Below, one piece after another: positions 1 to 7,522 of a stretch of DNA of 64,000 nucleotides (positions are counted from its first letter, which is position 1; the number at the start of each line of letters is the position of its first letter). The stretch comes from Asticcacaulis biprosthecium C19 (lineage in GTDB: Bacteria > Pseudomonadota > Alphaproteobacteria > Caulobacterales > Caulobacteraceae). Both the position numbers and the translations under genes were made by a program. The notes under the pieces are model-generated. The model was given only the letters and a program-made list of their open reading frames with translations. It did not search any database and had not been told where the DNA came from. The stretch is taken from positions 1,558,789-1,622,788 of the forward strand of contig NZ_GL883077.1 of assembly GCF_000204015.1 (NCBI RefSeq). The letters are read 5' to 3'.

Positions 1-5
1 AACTC

Positions 6-1028
6 TTATCCTGAGCGCTTTCCATCCGCAGGCGCGTTGTCAAGCCGCCGTTGCCATCCATGGTATGGGTGGCCTCCTCGATCAGCCATTTTTTGCGCCA
101 TCAGCTCGGCCTTGTCTCCGGTCAAGGTCAGCTTACGGCCGGGATACCAGTCCGGACGGCCCAGGGCCAGGGTGGTGTCGTAAGTCCATTTTCCGCGCGC
201 GGTCCTGGCGTGTTCGGCCTCGGCCGCCTGGGTGGCGTCGGCTTCGTTGTGATAAATCCTGCGCAGGCGTTTCGGCGTGCCAGATCCGCTGTGTCCAATG
301 GTCACCGAATGCTGCTGGGCGCCGGCCTTGTCATGCCAGACAGCTTTGACGCCCGCCGACTCGCTCTGTTCGGCACAGGACCAGGTCCGTTGCGGGGCTT
401 CGCGGCGATCGAGGGTGACGCCGTCGAGCGGGACGCCGCCGGCCGTGGTGTCGGATCCGGACGGTGCGAAGACCAGGACGCCCGCCTTGACCGTGGCGGT
501 GGCATCGAATCGGCGCCCCAGCTCACGCAGCATGGCGCTATCGCTCTTGGCCGCATGGCCCAGGGCTGGGATGACCTTACCCGTGAGGGATGGTGCCACG
601 CTGGCCTTCAGGCCATTTGCCGAGGCAATGGCGGTGATGACGTGGCCGACAGTTTGGCCGACATAGCTGCGTTGCCGGCGGACCCGGAAGGCGTCGGTAA
701 AGTCGGCAGACCTGGCGCGCAGGGTGATGGTATCGAAGGGTCCGCCGCCGCCGACTTCGTCGACCTTGAAGGCGCCCTTGTCGATTAGTCCTATTGGCAG
801 TCCGCTGGAGAGGTTGTCACCCTGAAGCCAGCCCATAGAAACGCGCAGGACGGCGCCTTTACGTGGGATGGCGACCTTGCCGTCTTTGTCGTCCAGGACG
901 ATGTCCAGCTGGTCGGCGGCCTCGCTGCGTTTTTCGGTGATGGTCAGGGCGATCAGGCGCGGGTTCATGACCGGCGTGAGATTGACGCCGTCCAGGAAGA
1001 CCGACCAGGCCGCCTTTGCTACGGTCAT
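6..1028 (-). CDS. D: Phage tail hub / late control protein D (P2 gpD-like)
   Basis: Encodes about 340 residues resembling P2 gpD, the baseplate hub that joins the tail tube to the spike (structural relative of T4 gp27 and the VgrG N-terminus). I chose the ATG at 1028 (MTVAKAAW) because it lies just after the stop of the upstream endolysin gene; an in-frame ATG at 1103 would overlap that gene by 65 bp. The stop TAA is at 6-8, so the gene is complete. It is the last tail gene visible, matching D's place at the end of the P2 late tail operon. The P2 activator gene ogr normally follows D and would lie outside the window. Confidence 0.85.
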   Translation of the reverse strand: MTVAKAAWSVFLDGVNLTPVMNPRLIALTITEKRSEAADQLDIVLDDKDGKVAIPRKGAVLRVSMGWLQGDNLSSGLPIGLIDKGAFKVDEVGGGGPFDTITLRARSADFTDAFRVRRQRSYVGQTVGHVITAIASANGLKASVAPSLTGKVIPALGHAAKSDSAMLRELGRRFDATATVKAGVLVFAPSGSDTTAGGVPLDGVTLDRREAPQRTWSCAEQSESAGVKAVWHDKAGAQQHSVTIGHSGSGTPKRLRRIYHNEADATQAAEAEHARTARGKWTYDTTLALGRPDWYPGRKLTLTGDKAELMAQKMADRGGHPYHGWQRRLDNAPADGKRSG

Positions 1029-1038
1029 TGGGCCACTG

Positions 1039-1512
1039 TCATTCGTCGACCAGCTCAAAGTGCGGGGAATCGGTTTCACCACGCTCACGCCGTTTGCCGT
1101 CACGGTCCCAGTCGCCGCCCCAGCGGATAGGAATGCCCAGCTCGATCGAGGCGGCCATCATGGCGTCGGCGACCTGGTTGAAGGGGCGCAGGTCTTTCCA
1201 GTCGTAGGGCGCGGCCAGCAGGTCGACGGCGTGGCCGAAGCCGGTGCGCGGATCCACAAAGTGCTTTGACCGAAGCGTCCACGTGACGACAGGCAGTTCC
1301 GGGCGGGACAGGTCGGGCTTGATGCCGACCTTTCGCAGTTCGGCCGGGGTTCGCCCCTGGCCATAAAGCTGGTGCTGCCGGTGGACGGTGCGGACGCCTT
1401 CGATGACCTTATAGTCGACATCGGTCAGTTCGATGCCGCGATGCACCACACGGACCAGTTTGGGGTGGACGCCTTCGAGTTTGGCGTGGGAGGCGGCGGA
1501 CAGTTTGAACAT
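1039..1512 (-). CDS. M15-family peptidoglycan peptidase (phage endolysin)
   Basis: Encodes 157 residues, starting MFKLSAASHAKLEGVHPKLV. The zinc-ligand pattern of M15 L-alanyl-D-glutamate/D-Ala-D-Ala peptidases is visible: GFGHAVDLLA near residue 105 (His and Asp ligands) and SPHFEL at the C-terminus (His ligand). This family cleaves peptide stems of peptidoglycan, so the protein is the probable lysis enzyme. There is no signal peptide, so it should need a holin. It sits between U and D, whereas the P2 endolysin K lies among the early late-genes next to X; the holin-like gene of this phage is some 9 kb away. A longer in-frame reading upstream to 1872 overlaps U and is not credible. Confidence 0.85.
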   Translation of the reverse strand: MFKLSAASHAKLEGVHPKLVRVVHRGIELTDVDYKVIEGVRTVHRQHQLYGQGRTPAELRKVGIKPDLSRPELPVVTWTLRSKHFVDPRTGFGHAVDLLAAPYDWKDLRPFNQVADAMMAASIELGIPIRWGGDWDRDGKRRERGETDSPHFELVDE

Positions 1513-1520
1513 GACAGGCC

Positions 1521-1949
1521 TCAGATCGTGACAGGTTGAACGGTGGCGGGAGATGCCGGCGGGACGTCGGAATCGGGGGCGCGGCTGAGTTCGAGGGTGA
1601 AGGCGACCTTGCGCGGGGCGCCGTCCTCGAAAAACAGCGACTGGGTTTCGTCGAGGCTCAGGATCAGCCACTCGCCCAGGACGTCGCCGTAGCCGGTGCA
1701 AAGCAGTTGGGCGTCTCCGGTATTGCCCATTTCGCGCAGGCGGGAGATGGCGCTGTAGTCGCCGATCTGGCCGGGATACAGGACGCCGGGCAGGCTGATG
1801 GTGTCGTCGCCTGGGCCGAGATATTGGGCAGTGGCCAGGGCGCCGAAGCGTTCGCCGCGGGCGTGACGCCACGCGGTTTTGCGTTGCAGCTCCTGGTAAG
1901 CCAGGGTGCCGATTTCAAAGATGAACATCCCCAGCGACATCATATGCAT
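1521..1949 (-). CDS. U: Phage tail terminator/completion protein U (P2 gpU-like)
   Basis: Encodes 142 residues with the gpU N-terminal pattern MMSLGMFIFEIGTLAYQELQ and a C-terminal beta-rich part. gpU of P2 caps or terminates the tail tube. Its ATG overlaps the TGA of the tape-measure gene (ATGA), supporting the start at 1949 and translational coupling; ATGs at 1943 and 1940 are alternatives. P2 gpU is about 159 residues, so the length is near normal. Confidence 0.85.
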   Translation of the reverse strand: MHMMSLGMFIFEIGTLAYQELQRKTAWRHARGERFGALATAQYLGPGDDTISLPGVLYPGQIGDYSAISRLREMGNTGDAQLLCTGYGDVLGEWLILSLDETQSLFFEDGAPRKVAFTLELSRAPDSDVPPASPATVQPVTI

Positions 1950-4303
1950 CAGTCATTGTCCCCGTAGCTGGAGCGACGGGCGGCGGCGGATTCGCGGGCA
2001 AGCCTGTCGAGTTCTTCACGAACGGCGCGCGCAATGGCCTGGGCGTCCTGACCGGGCGCGGCATAGACATTGATGGTGACGTTGCCGAGGCCAGCGCCTG
2101 CGCCATTGCCAGCGGGCATGGATGCCAGCCCAGGCGTTGCCGTGCCGACGGCGAACGCGCCCGCTACGCCGGCGGCCATGGCCTTGGCGGTGCGCATCGG
2201 GCGGGACATAGACTTCTGCATGCCGATGGCCAGGCCGTTCGAAATATGCCCGCCAAAGCCCATGAAGACGCGCGATGGCGATTTGATGCCGAGCACGCCC
2301 TTGAACCAACCTATCACCTTGCCGGCGACGCCAGTGATCATCGATTTGATGGCGTCAAGTTTGGATCGAATGCCAGTGATGAGGCCATCCATCAGCTGGC
2401 CGCCCACCTTGAGCATCCCCGGCAGGGCGCTCAGAACCCAGCCCATGGGCGTGAACTTCATGAACAGACTGAAGGCTGTCCGGATGCCGGAAGCGATGGC
2501 GGTTTTGATGTTGCCCCAGACCTCGCCCATCCACAGGGCGGCGCCGTTGAAGGCGGCTTTGACATTGGCCCAGACCGATTGCATGTAGGCCCAGCCCTGG
2601 GCGAGGGCGACCTTGATCTTATCCCAGTTCTTGTAGATCAGGTATGCTGCCAGACCAACGGCGGCGACGACGGCAACGATAACCAGGATGATGGGGTTGG
2701 CAAGCATCATCATGCCGGCCTGCATCAGGCCGCGCGCCAGGAACAGCGCAGCGGTGCGCATGATGCCGAAGGCCGTCGCCATCATGGGGCCTGCGCGCGC
2801 CAGAAGCGAGGCGACAGGTCCGAGGTTCTTCAGCCAGATAAACGCGTTGTAAAGCTGCACCATGGGCCCGATGACAGAGCCCAGGGCGAAGCGCACAGCG
2901 CCCAGGGTAACGCTGAAGGCGGCGAACAGGGCGATGCCCTTGACGATCATGGCCAGGGTTTCGGGGTTCTTTTGTGCCCAGGCGGCGAATTTGTCGGTGA
3001 CCCGGATGGCGGATTCCGCCAGCTTGTTGAGGCTGGGCAGGAGGGCAGAGCCGATATTGACAGCCAGGGTCATCAGGTTGCCCTTCAGGGCGCGGGCCTG
3101 CACGCTGGCGTCCTGGGATCGGATGGCGAAGTCACGGTCGACCGTGCCGGAAGCCTTCATCGACGCCTCGCGAATCTCGCGATAGAGCGCCATGTTCTGG
3201 ATCAGCGGGCGCAGGGCGGCCTGGGCCTGCATGTCCTGGAACAGGAAGGACAGTTTCGACAGGTCGCCGCCAACGGCCTTGTTGCTGAGTTCTGCGATGG
3301 CTTCGAGCGGGGTCTTGCCCTCGGCGTAGGCCTTTTTCATGGCCTTGGGCAGGTCGATGCCGAACTTGGCGAACTTCTTCTGGGTCTCTTCGGTGTTGAT
3401 CTTGGCCAGCAGGTTGGTGACGTTATTGGCGGCAACCGACGCGTCGGCCGTTCCCTTGCGGGCGATCTGAAGAGCGGCGGACAGGTCGGCGACGGCGTTG
3501 ACACCGGTCTGGCCGAAGGCTTGAGACTGGGCGGTCAGGGCCGGGAAATAAGTGGCCATGTCCTTCAGTTCGAAGCTGCCCATCTTACCTGCCTGGGCCA
3601 TGGCGTCGAAGGCGCGCGCCGTGTCCTCGATGGGGACCTTCAAATTGCTGAAATTGGAGAAGGATGTCGCGGACAGGTCGGCGATGTCGGCGCGATAGGC
3701 CGTCGCCGTCTTGCCGATGGGCGTCGTCATGGCCATGGCCGATTTCGGGTCGAGGCCTGCACCGATCAGGTTATCGACGCCCTGGCGCATGTTTTCTGGC
3801 AACTGATGGGCGGCTTTGGCTGCGGCTTCGATATTGCGCTGCATCTGGGCCGTCGCCGAAGCCGTCATGTCGGCCTTAAGGCGGATGTCCGTCATGCCGT
3901 CTGTAAAATCAGATGCCTGTTTCGCCAGGACGAACAATCCCGCGCCCACGCCGGCGCCGACCATCATGTTGTTTTGGCCAGCCGCCCGCATGTTGCTGCC
4001 CGCCGTGTCGGCGCGTTGCTGGCGGGCCATAGCGGCGCGCTGGCGTTCCATCTGCTGGGTGGTGCGGCGGATCTGGTCTTCGAGGGCGCGTTCACGGTTC
4101 AACAGATCCGTCAGGTTGCCGGTACCGGCGCGAATTTGGGACTGAAGGTCGCGGAGTTCGGTGCGCTGGGTTCGCAGTTCGTTGTTGAACCGGCGCAGGC
4201 TGTTCTGAGCACTGCCGCCGGCGCCGGTCAGGCCGCGCAGGGCGTTGTTGAGGTTTCCGCCACTCTGGAACAGGACCTTGAGGCTTAGGGTGCGGGTGCT
4301 CAC
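1949..4303 (-). CDS. T: Phage tail tape measure protein (P2 gpT-like)
   Basis: Encodes 784 residues. Residues about 30-95 are charged and heptad-like (LRTQRTELRDLQSQI and on), predicted coiled coil. A tail-minor/tape-measure core follows at about 120-400. Hydrophobic segments lie near 450-490 and 535-565 (ILVIVAVVAAVGLAAYLIY), as expected for a tape measure that enters the membrane. The C-terminus has the IKSMITGVAGKVIGWFKG..LGIKSPSRVF pattern common in such proteins. The start codon is GTG at 4303, 2 bp after the E' stop. The length of this protein sets tail length; P2 gpT is 815 residues, so a similar tail is expected. Confidence 0.92.
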   Translation of the reverse strand: MSTRTLSLKVLFQSGGNLNNALRGLTGAGGSAQNSLRRFNNELRTQRTELRDLQSQIRAGTGNLTDLLNRERALEDQIRRTTQQMERQRAAMARQQRADTAGSNMRAAGQNNMMVGAGVGAGLFVLAKQASDFTDGMTDIRLKADMTASATAQMQRNIEAAAKAAHQLPENMRQGVDNLIGAGLDPKSAMAMTTPIGKTATAYRADIADLSATSFSNFSNLKVPIEDTARAFDAMAQAGKMGSFELKDMATYFPALTAQSQAFGQTGVNAVADLSAALQIARKGTADASVAANNVTNLLAKINTEETQKKFAKFGIDLPKAMKKAYAEGKTPLEAIAELSNKAVGGDLSKLSFLFQDMQAQAALRPLIQNMALYREIREASMKASGTVDRDFAIRSQDASVQARALKGNLMTLAVNIGSALLPSLNKLAESAIRVTDKFAAWAQKNPETLAMIVKGIALFAAFSVTLGAVRFALGSVIGPMVQLYNAFIWLKNLGPVASLLARAGPMMATAFGIMRTAALFLARGLMQAGMMMLANPIILVIVAVVAAVGLAAYLIYKNWDKIKVALAQGWAYMQSVWANVKAAFNGAALWMGEVWGNIKTAIASGIRTAFSLFMKFTPMGWVLSALPGMLKVGGQLMDGLITGIRSKLDAIKSMITGVAGKVIGWFKGVLGIKSPSRVFMGFGGHISNGLAIGMQKSMSRPMRTAKAMAAGVAGAFAVGTATPGLASMPAGNGAGAGLGNVTINVYAAPGQDAQAIARAVREELDRLARESAAARRSSYGDND

Positions 4304-4305
4304 GG

Positions 4306-4778
4306 CTATTTGTCCTTGATGCCATTGGCGGCGCGGTATCGGTCCATTGCGCGCGCGTGTTCGTCGACCAGGTCTTCAGCCTCCATCTCCCACAGCCTTT
4401 CGGGCGGCCAATGGTAGATGAAGGCGATATCGCTGATCAGGTCTTCGACTCGGTCGGGGAGAGTGCGTTCTGGGGTTCCGGCTGGGCGAAGGTCCCCGCC
4501 TGGGCGTTCTGTTCCTTCGTCAGAAAAAAACCGACGACACCGTCCATGACTTCGCTGAGATCGTCGGCTTCGAGGTCGGCGATATCGGCTTCGGTGACCA
4601 TCGGCGAAGCGATGCGCGGGATCAGCTTGATGTGCGTGGTGACGTCGCACATCTGAATTTGCAGCAGGGACAGACCGCGCAGTTCGCCCGCCTTCGGCTT
4701 GCGGAGCATCAGTTCTGTGATGCTGGTGTCGCCGCGCTTGATGGGCGTTGACAGGGTAACTTTCACGGTCTGTGACAT
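4306..4778 (-). CDS. E+E': Tail assembly chaperone E+E' (programmed -1 frameshift fusion)
   Basis: Reading 85 codons from 4778 to the T TTT TTT heptamer and slipping back one base gives a further 72 residues to TAG at 4306, about 157 in all (P2 E+E' is 142). The extension carries the gpE'/GpE-family signature VEDLISDIAFIYHWPPERLWEM, which has no start codon of its own nearby. The stop lies 2 bp before the T start. In P2-like and lambda-like phages the two chaperone forms bind the tape measure in a fixed ratio. Slippage is inferred from the sequence, not measured. Confidence 0.82.
4437..4778 (-). CDS. E: Phage tail assembly chaperone E (zero-frame product)
   Basis: Encodes 113 residues (MSQTVKVTLSTPIKRGDTSI and on) of the P2 gpE/'phage tail assembly chaperone E/41/14' family. 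It lies between the tube gene FII and the tape-measure gene T, the invariant place for the paired chaperones. The zero frame passes a T7 run (4524-4530 on the + strand, A7) coding Phe-Phe and then continues 28 codons to TGA at 4437. See the E+E' entry for the frameshifted form. Confidence 0.88.
   Translation of the reverse strand: MSQTVKVTLSTPIKRGDTSITELMLRKPKAGELRGLSLLQIQMCDVTTHIKLIPRIASPMVTEADIADLEADDLSEVMDGVVGFFLTKEQNAQAGTFAQPEPQNALSPTESKT
4524..4530 (-). other. T7 slippery heptamer for -1 ribosomal frameshifting in E/E'
   Basis: On the coding strand GGT-TTT-TTT-CTG puts a perfect X_XXY_YYZ heptamer (T_TTT_TTT) in the zero frame. A -1 slip here enters exactly the frame of the E' extension. 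P2 uses T_TTT_TTG at the same place. Confidence 0.8.
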
Positions 4779-4804
4779 GGTGCTTTCTCCAGGATGTCAG
4801 GTTT

Positions 4805-4826
4805 AGCGCCCAGATAACTGGGCGCT
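4805..4826 (-). other. Perfect hairpin between FII and E
   Basis: AGCGCCCAG and CTGGGCGCT form 9-bp perfect arms around a 4-base loop, between the FII stop (4839) and the E start (4778). There is no T-run, so it is more likely an RNA processing or stabilising hairpin, or a weak attenuator, than a full terminator. Confidence 0.5.
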
Positions 4827-4838
4827 TGATAATGTGGT

Positions 4839-5384
4839 TTAGAGAGCGACGCCGACGGTGAAGGACGGACCCCCGCCGATGCCCAGGATGTCGCGCATTT
4901 CCTTCAGGCGATCGACGCCGCCGACGACGAAGATGGGCGGCAGCAGGCCATATTCGAGCTCGATCACGCCGTTGACGGCCAGGCGGTAGTAGGCAACGTT
5001 GGTCTTGACGGACCATTCGTTCTTGTCGCCGGTCTTGGCGGTGCCCATGTCGACCTCTTCGTGACGGCCGCGGACCAGGACTTCGAGCGAATCCCACTTG
5101 CCGCTGCTGTCGTTCTGGTAGGCGCCGGAGAAGCGCAACTGGGTGCCGCTGAGGGTCGGCAGGCCGATCTGACGCAGAACGGGGGTCATCAGACCGCCGG
5201 GCTTCCACTCAAAATCCATCGGCGACACGCCCATGTCGAGGCGCGCTTCGGACAGCATGCCGCCGCCTCGGTAGCCCTCCATGATCATCGTGATTTTCGG
5301 CAGGGTGACTTCGGCGACCTGGCCGAGGTAGGACTCGCCGTTGCCGTGGACGTTGAAGTTCTTCAGTACGCTGGGGAAGCCCAT
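4839..5384 (-). CDS. FII: Phage major tail tube protein FII
   Basis: Encodes 181 residues (P2 FII: 172) with the family pattern MGFPSVLKNFNVHGNGESYLG, the central KPGGLMTPVLRQIG and a VDRLKEMRDILG C-terminus. It forms the inner tube of the contractile tail. It follows the sheath gene by 23 bp on the same strand, as in P2. Confidence 0.93.
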   Translation of the reverse strand: MGFPSVLKNFNVHGNGESYLGQVAEVTLPKITMIMEGYRGGGMLSEARLDMGVSPMDFEWKPGGLMTPVLRQIGLPTLSGTQLRFSGAYQNDSSGKWDSLEVLVRGRHEEVDMGTAKTGDKNEWSVKTNVAYYRLAVNGVIELEYGLLPPIFVVGGVDRLKEMRDILGIGGGPSFTVGVAL

Positions 5385-5407
5385 TGGCTAATTCCTTCTG
5401 ATTGGAT

Positions 5408-6530
5408 TTAGCCCAGTTGGGCCAGTTGCGTGCCGAGGTCGGCGTAATAGCGATCGGTGATGCGGCCGGTCAGTCCCAGGTCTTCGAGCGGGGCGCACGG
5501 GGTGAAGTCGTAGTCGATCTTGACCTTACCCGCGGCCAGGTCGGCGGGGGTATTTGCGTCCGGGTCGTACCAGAAACGCAGACCGATCACGCGGCCGGCC
5601 GTGATCATCTCGCGTGCCACGTTGTTGAGGCTGTCGATGATGTCCTTCACCAGTTGGGCGGTGATGGGCTTGTCGATCGCCCACAGCAGCCCTTCGTCGA
5701 TCGTGTCCTGGATGACGAAGTTGGTGCGGGTGGCGACTTCGAAGGCGTAGAGCGGTTCATCGGAACAGGTGCGGTTGCCCCAGAAGCGGTAGCCGTTGTT
5801 GCGGATGATGGTGGTGACCGGCTCGTTGTTGAGCGTTGCGGCATCGGTGCCGCTGCCCTGCATGTTCCAGCTGATCGGCGTGCTGATACCGGTGACGCCG
5901 GAAACGATATTGTTGGACAGGCTGTGGTGCCAGCCCTTGGTGTGATCGAGAAGGGCGCGCAGGCCCAGAGCCGAGGCGACGGCTTCGCCGGTATATCCGG
6001 TGAAGTCGGGATAGATCAGCATCAGTTCGCGATCGCCAAAGCCCTCGCGATAGGTGCCAACTTCGGCCAGGGTGTCGGCGCCACTGCAACTGGCGTAAAC
6101 GAAAGCACGCAGCTTTTTTTGCGGTGGCAACCAGGGCCGTTGTCACGCCCAGATTGTCGTAGCCCGGAACGCCCAGGATCCGCGGCTTGACGCCGGTGAC
6201 GCTCTGGGCGCTTTCCAGCAGGGCGATGCCGGCGATGATGTTGTCTTCGGTGGCGTCGGCGTTCAGACCGGCGGCCACACGCACCACGACGATCTGAGGC
6301 GAGCAGAAGGTGGTGATGGTCTTCAGGCACTTTTCCAGGTGGGTGCCGGCGCCGGCGTCAGCGATGGCGGCGCGCGGATTGGACAGCAGGACCGCCGTGT
6401 TGAGCGGGAAGGTGTCGGTTTCAGCCGTGGCCGAGATGGCGACCAGGCCAATGACCGCCGTGGCGGCGATCACCAGAGGGCGTGGACCGACAAGCGATTC
6501 CGATTGCGAGATACCGTGATTGACGGGCAT
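5408..6530 (-). pseudogene. FI: Phage tail sheath protein FI, interrupted by one-base homopolymer frameshift
   Basis: The first reading frame (6530 down to about 6120) gives the sheath N-terminus MPVNHGISQSESLVGPRPLV through VTTALVATAKK. The rest, LRAFVYASCSGADTLAEV to the C-terminal RITDRYYADLG, is in another frame ending at 5408. The switch coincides with an A7 run (T7 at 6114-6120 on the + strand). Removing one A restores a continuous protein of about 373 residues (P2 FI: 396). The needed shift is +1, not the -1 of a usual slippery site, so this is a real mutation, a sequencing error or (less likely) RNA polymerase slippage. The sheath contracts to drive the tube into the host; without it the phage could not make working tails. 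Confidence 0.88.
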
Positions 6531-6540
6531 GGGCGGGCCT

Positions 6541-6879
6541 TCAGAAAGGGATGGTCAGGGACAGGGTTTGGGCGTTGACGGTTCCGGTCGGCAGGACGTC
6601 GAGCGTCAGGGCGCCGCGACCGTCGGCGGAAAAGGCGGGCTGGCAGCGCAGGACGCGGACATTGCGGATCCAGCGGCTGATCGCGCCGGCGGACGCGGCG
6701 ACCAGCAGCATGGCGGTTTCGCGGTTCTGCGGCCTGTCGACCAGGTCGGGAAGGTCAGAGCCGTAGGCGCGGCGCATGACGCGGCTGCCCTTTGGCGTGG
6801 TCAGCACGTCGCCGATGTCCTGGACGATCTGGTCCAGGCCTGAGATGGGCGCGCCGGTATTGCGGTTCATGCCGGTCAT
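6541..6879 (-). CDS. W: Baseplate wedge protein W (gp25-like)
   Basis: Encodes 112 residues, P2 gpW/T4 gp25 family, with the signature ISGLDQIVQDIGDVLTTPKGSRVMRRAYGSDLPDLVD. P2 gpW is 115 residues. It forms part of the baseplate wedge that triggers sheath contraction. Its ATG overlaps the V stop by 4 bp (ATGA). The in-frame ATG at 6870 (MNRNTG) is an alternative start. Confidence 0.9.
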   Translation of the reverse strand: MTGMNRNTGAPISGLDQIVQDIGDVLTTPKGSRVMRRAYGSDLPDLVDRPQNRETAMLLVAASAGAISRWIRNVRVLRCQPAFSADGRGALTLDVLPTGTVNAQTLSLTIPF

Positions 6880-7463
6880 TCGGGCAATCCCGTTTTGACC
6901 GCGCCGGCCTGGACGCCGCCGTGTTTGTGGTTCTTCAGGCTAATGTCGCCTACCTTGACGTCGTCGTTCGATGTGATTTCGCCCGTGGCGCTGATTTTCG
7001 CGCCGAAGGTGGCGTCGCCGGTCGCTTCGAACTTGCCAGTGACCTTGGTGTCACCTTCGAATTCGAAGCCGCCCGGCGCGATGATCTTGACGGTTCCAGA
7101 CGCCGGAAGCGTGAAGGTCAGGGCATGGGCGGCGGCGTCGTAGACGAAAGTGGCATCGTCGGGCGCTTTCAGCAGCGCCGACAGCAGAGATGTGACCGGC
7201 GAGGCGAAGGCGTCGGAATAGATGCCGTTGAGGATGATGCCGCCGGCAATGTCGCCGTCCGGGCAGATCACGGTGACCTGGGCGCCCTGCGAGGGCGGCA
7301 GCCAGACCAGCCAGGCGCCGACAATAGCCAGCCAGGGCAGGGGTGGGGACACGACTTCGCCGCAAAGGACCACGGCGCGCTGACCATCGACCGACTGAAT
7401 CGTGCCGAAGCGGATCATGTCCGTGATAGTGTCGTGTGCAGCGTCGGGTGTCATGCCGGGCAT
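6876..7463 (-). CDS. V: Baseplate spike / assembly protein V
   Basis: Encodes 195 residues (P2 gpV: 211). An N-terminal OB-like domain (DMIRFGTIQSVDGQRAVVLCGE) is followed by a beta-rich stalk and an NHKHGG motif near residue 180. In P2 gpV an HxH pair in the trimer tip binds iron, so this is the membrane-piercing spike. It is the first gene after the palindrome at 7498-7522. Two in-frame ATGs (7463 and 7454) are possible; the later one sits 56 bp from the palindrome centre, the same spacing as in the other two units. In P2, V and W precede J; here they follow H. Confidence 0.88.
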   Translation of the reverse strand: MPGMTPDAAHDTITDMIRFGTIQSVDGQRAVVLCGEVVSPPLPWLAIVGAWLVWLPPSQGAQVTVICPDGDIAGGIILNGIYSDAFASPVTSLLSALLKAPDDATFVYDAAAHALTFTLPASGTVKIIAPGGFEFEGDTKVTGKFEATGDATFGAKISATGEITSNDDVKVGDISLKNHKHGGVQAGAVKTGLPE

Positions 7464-7497
7464 GATGGGCGCAGGCTTGGTGCAGGCCAGCGCAACG

Positions 7498-7522
7498 CCT
7501 TGTAAATCCCCGATTTACAAGG
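7498..7522 (-). promoter_or_regulatory. Ogr-like palindrome, copy 1 (upstream of V)
   Basis: CCTTGTAAATC and GATTTACAAGG are perfect 11-bp arms around CCC. TGT and ACA are 13 bp apart, close to the TGT-N12-ACA sites of the P2 Ogr activator. On the minus strand it is followed by CGTTGCGCTGGC, as at 10.3 kb. It lies between the H stop and the V start and probably gives the spike-to-D run its own late promoter. Confidence 0.7.

Noticed and set aside
1512-1872. Upstream N-terminal extension of the endolysin
   Set aside because: The added part is an Arg/Pro/His-rich shadow of gene U; the ATG at 1512 gives a normal M15 protein.
2246-4288. A 680-codon open frame opposite the tape-measure gene
   Set aside because: It is a mirror frame of the GC-rich T gene, with His/Gly/Asp-rich low-complexity translation and no family.
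4805-4826. Rho-independent terminator between FII and E
   Set aside because: The stem is perfect, but there is no T-run on either strand, and full termination here would silence the essential T, U and D genes.
6114-6120. Programmed -1 frameshift in the sheath gene
   Set aside because: The downstream frame is reached by +1, not -1, and sheath proteins are not known to be made by frameshifting; an indel is more likely.
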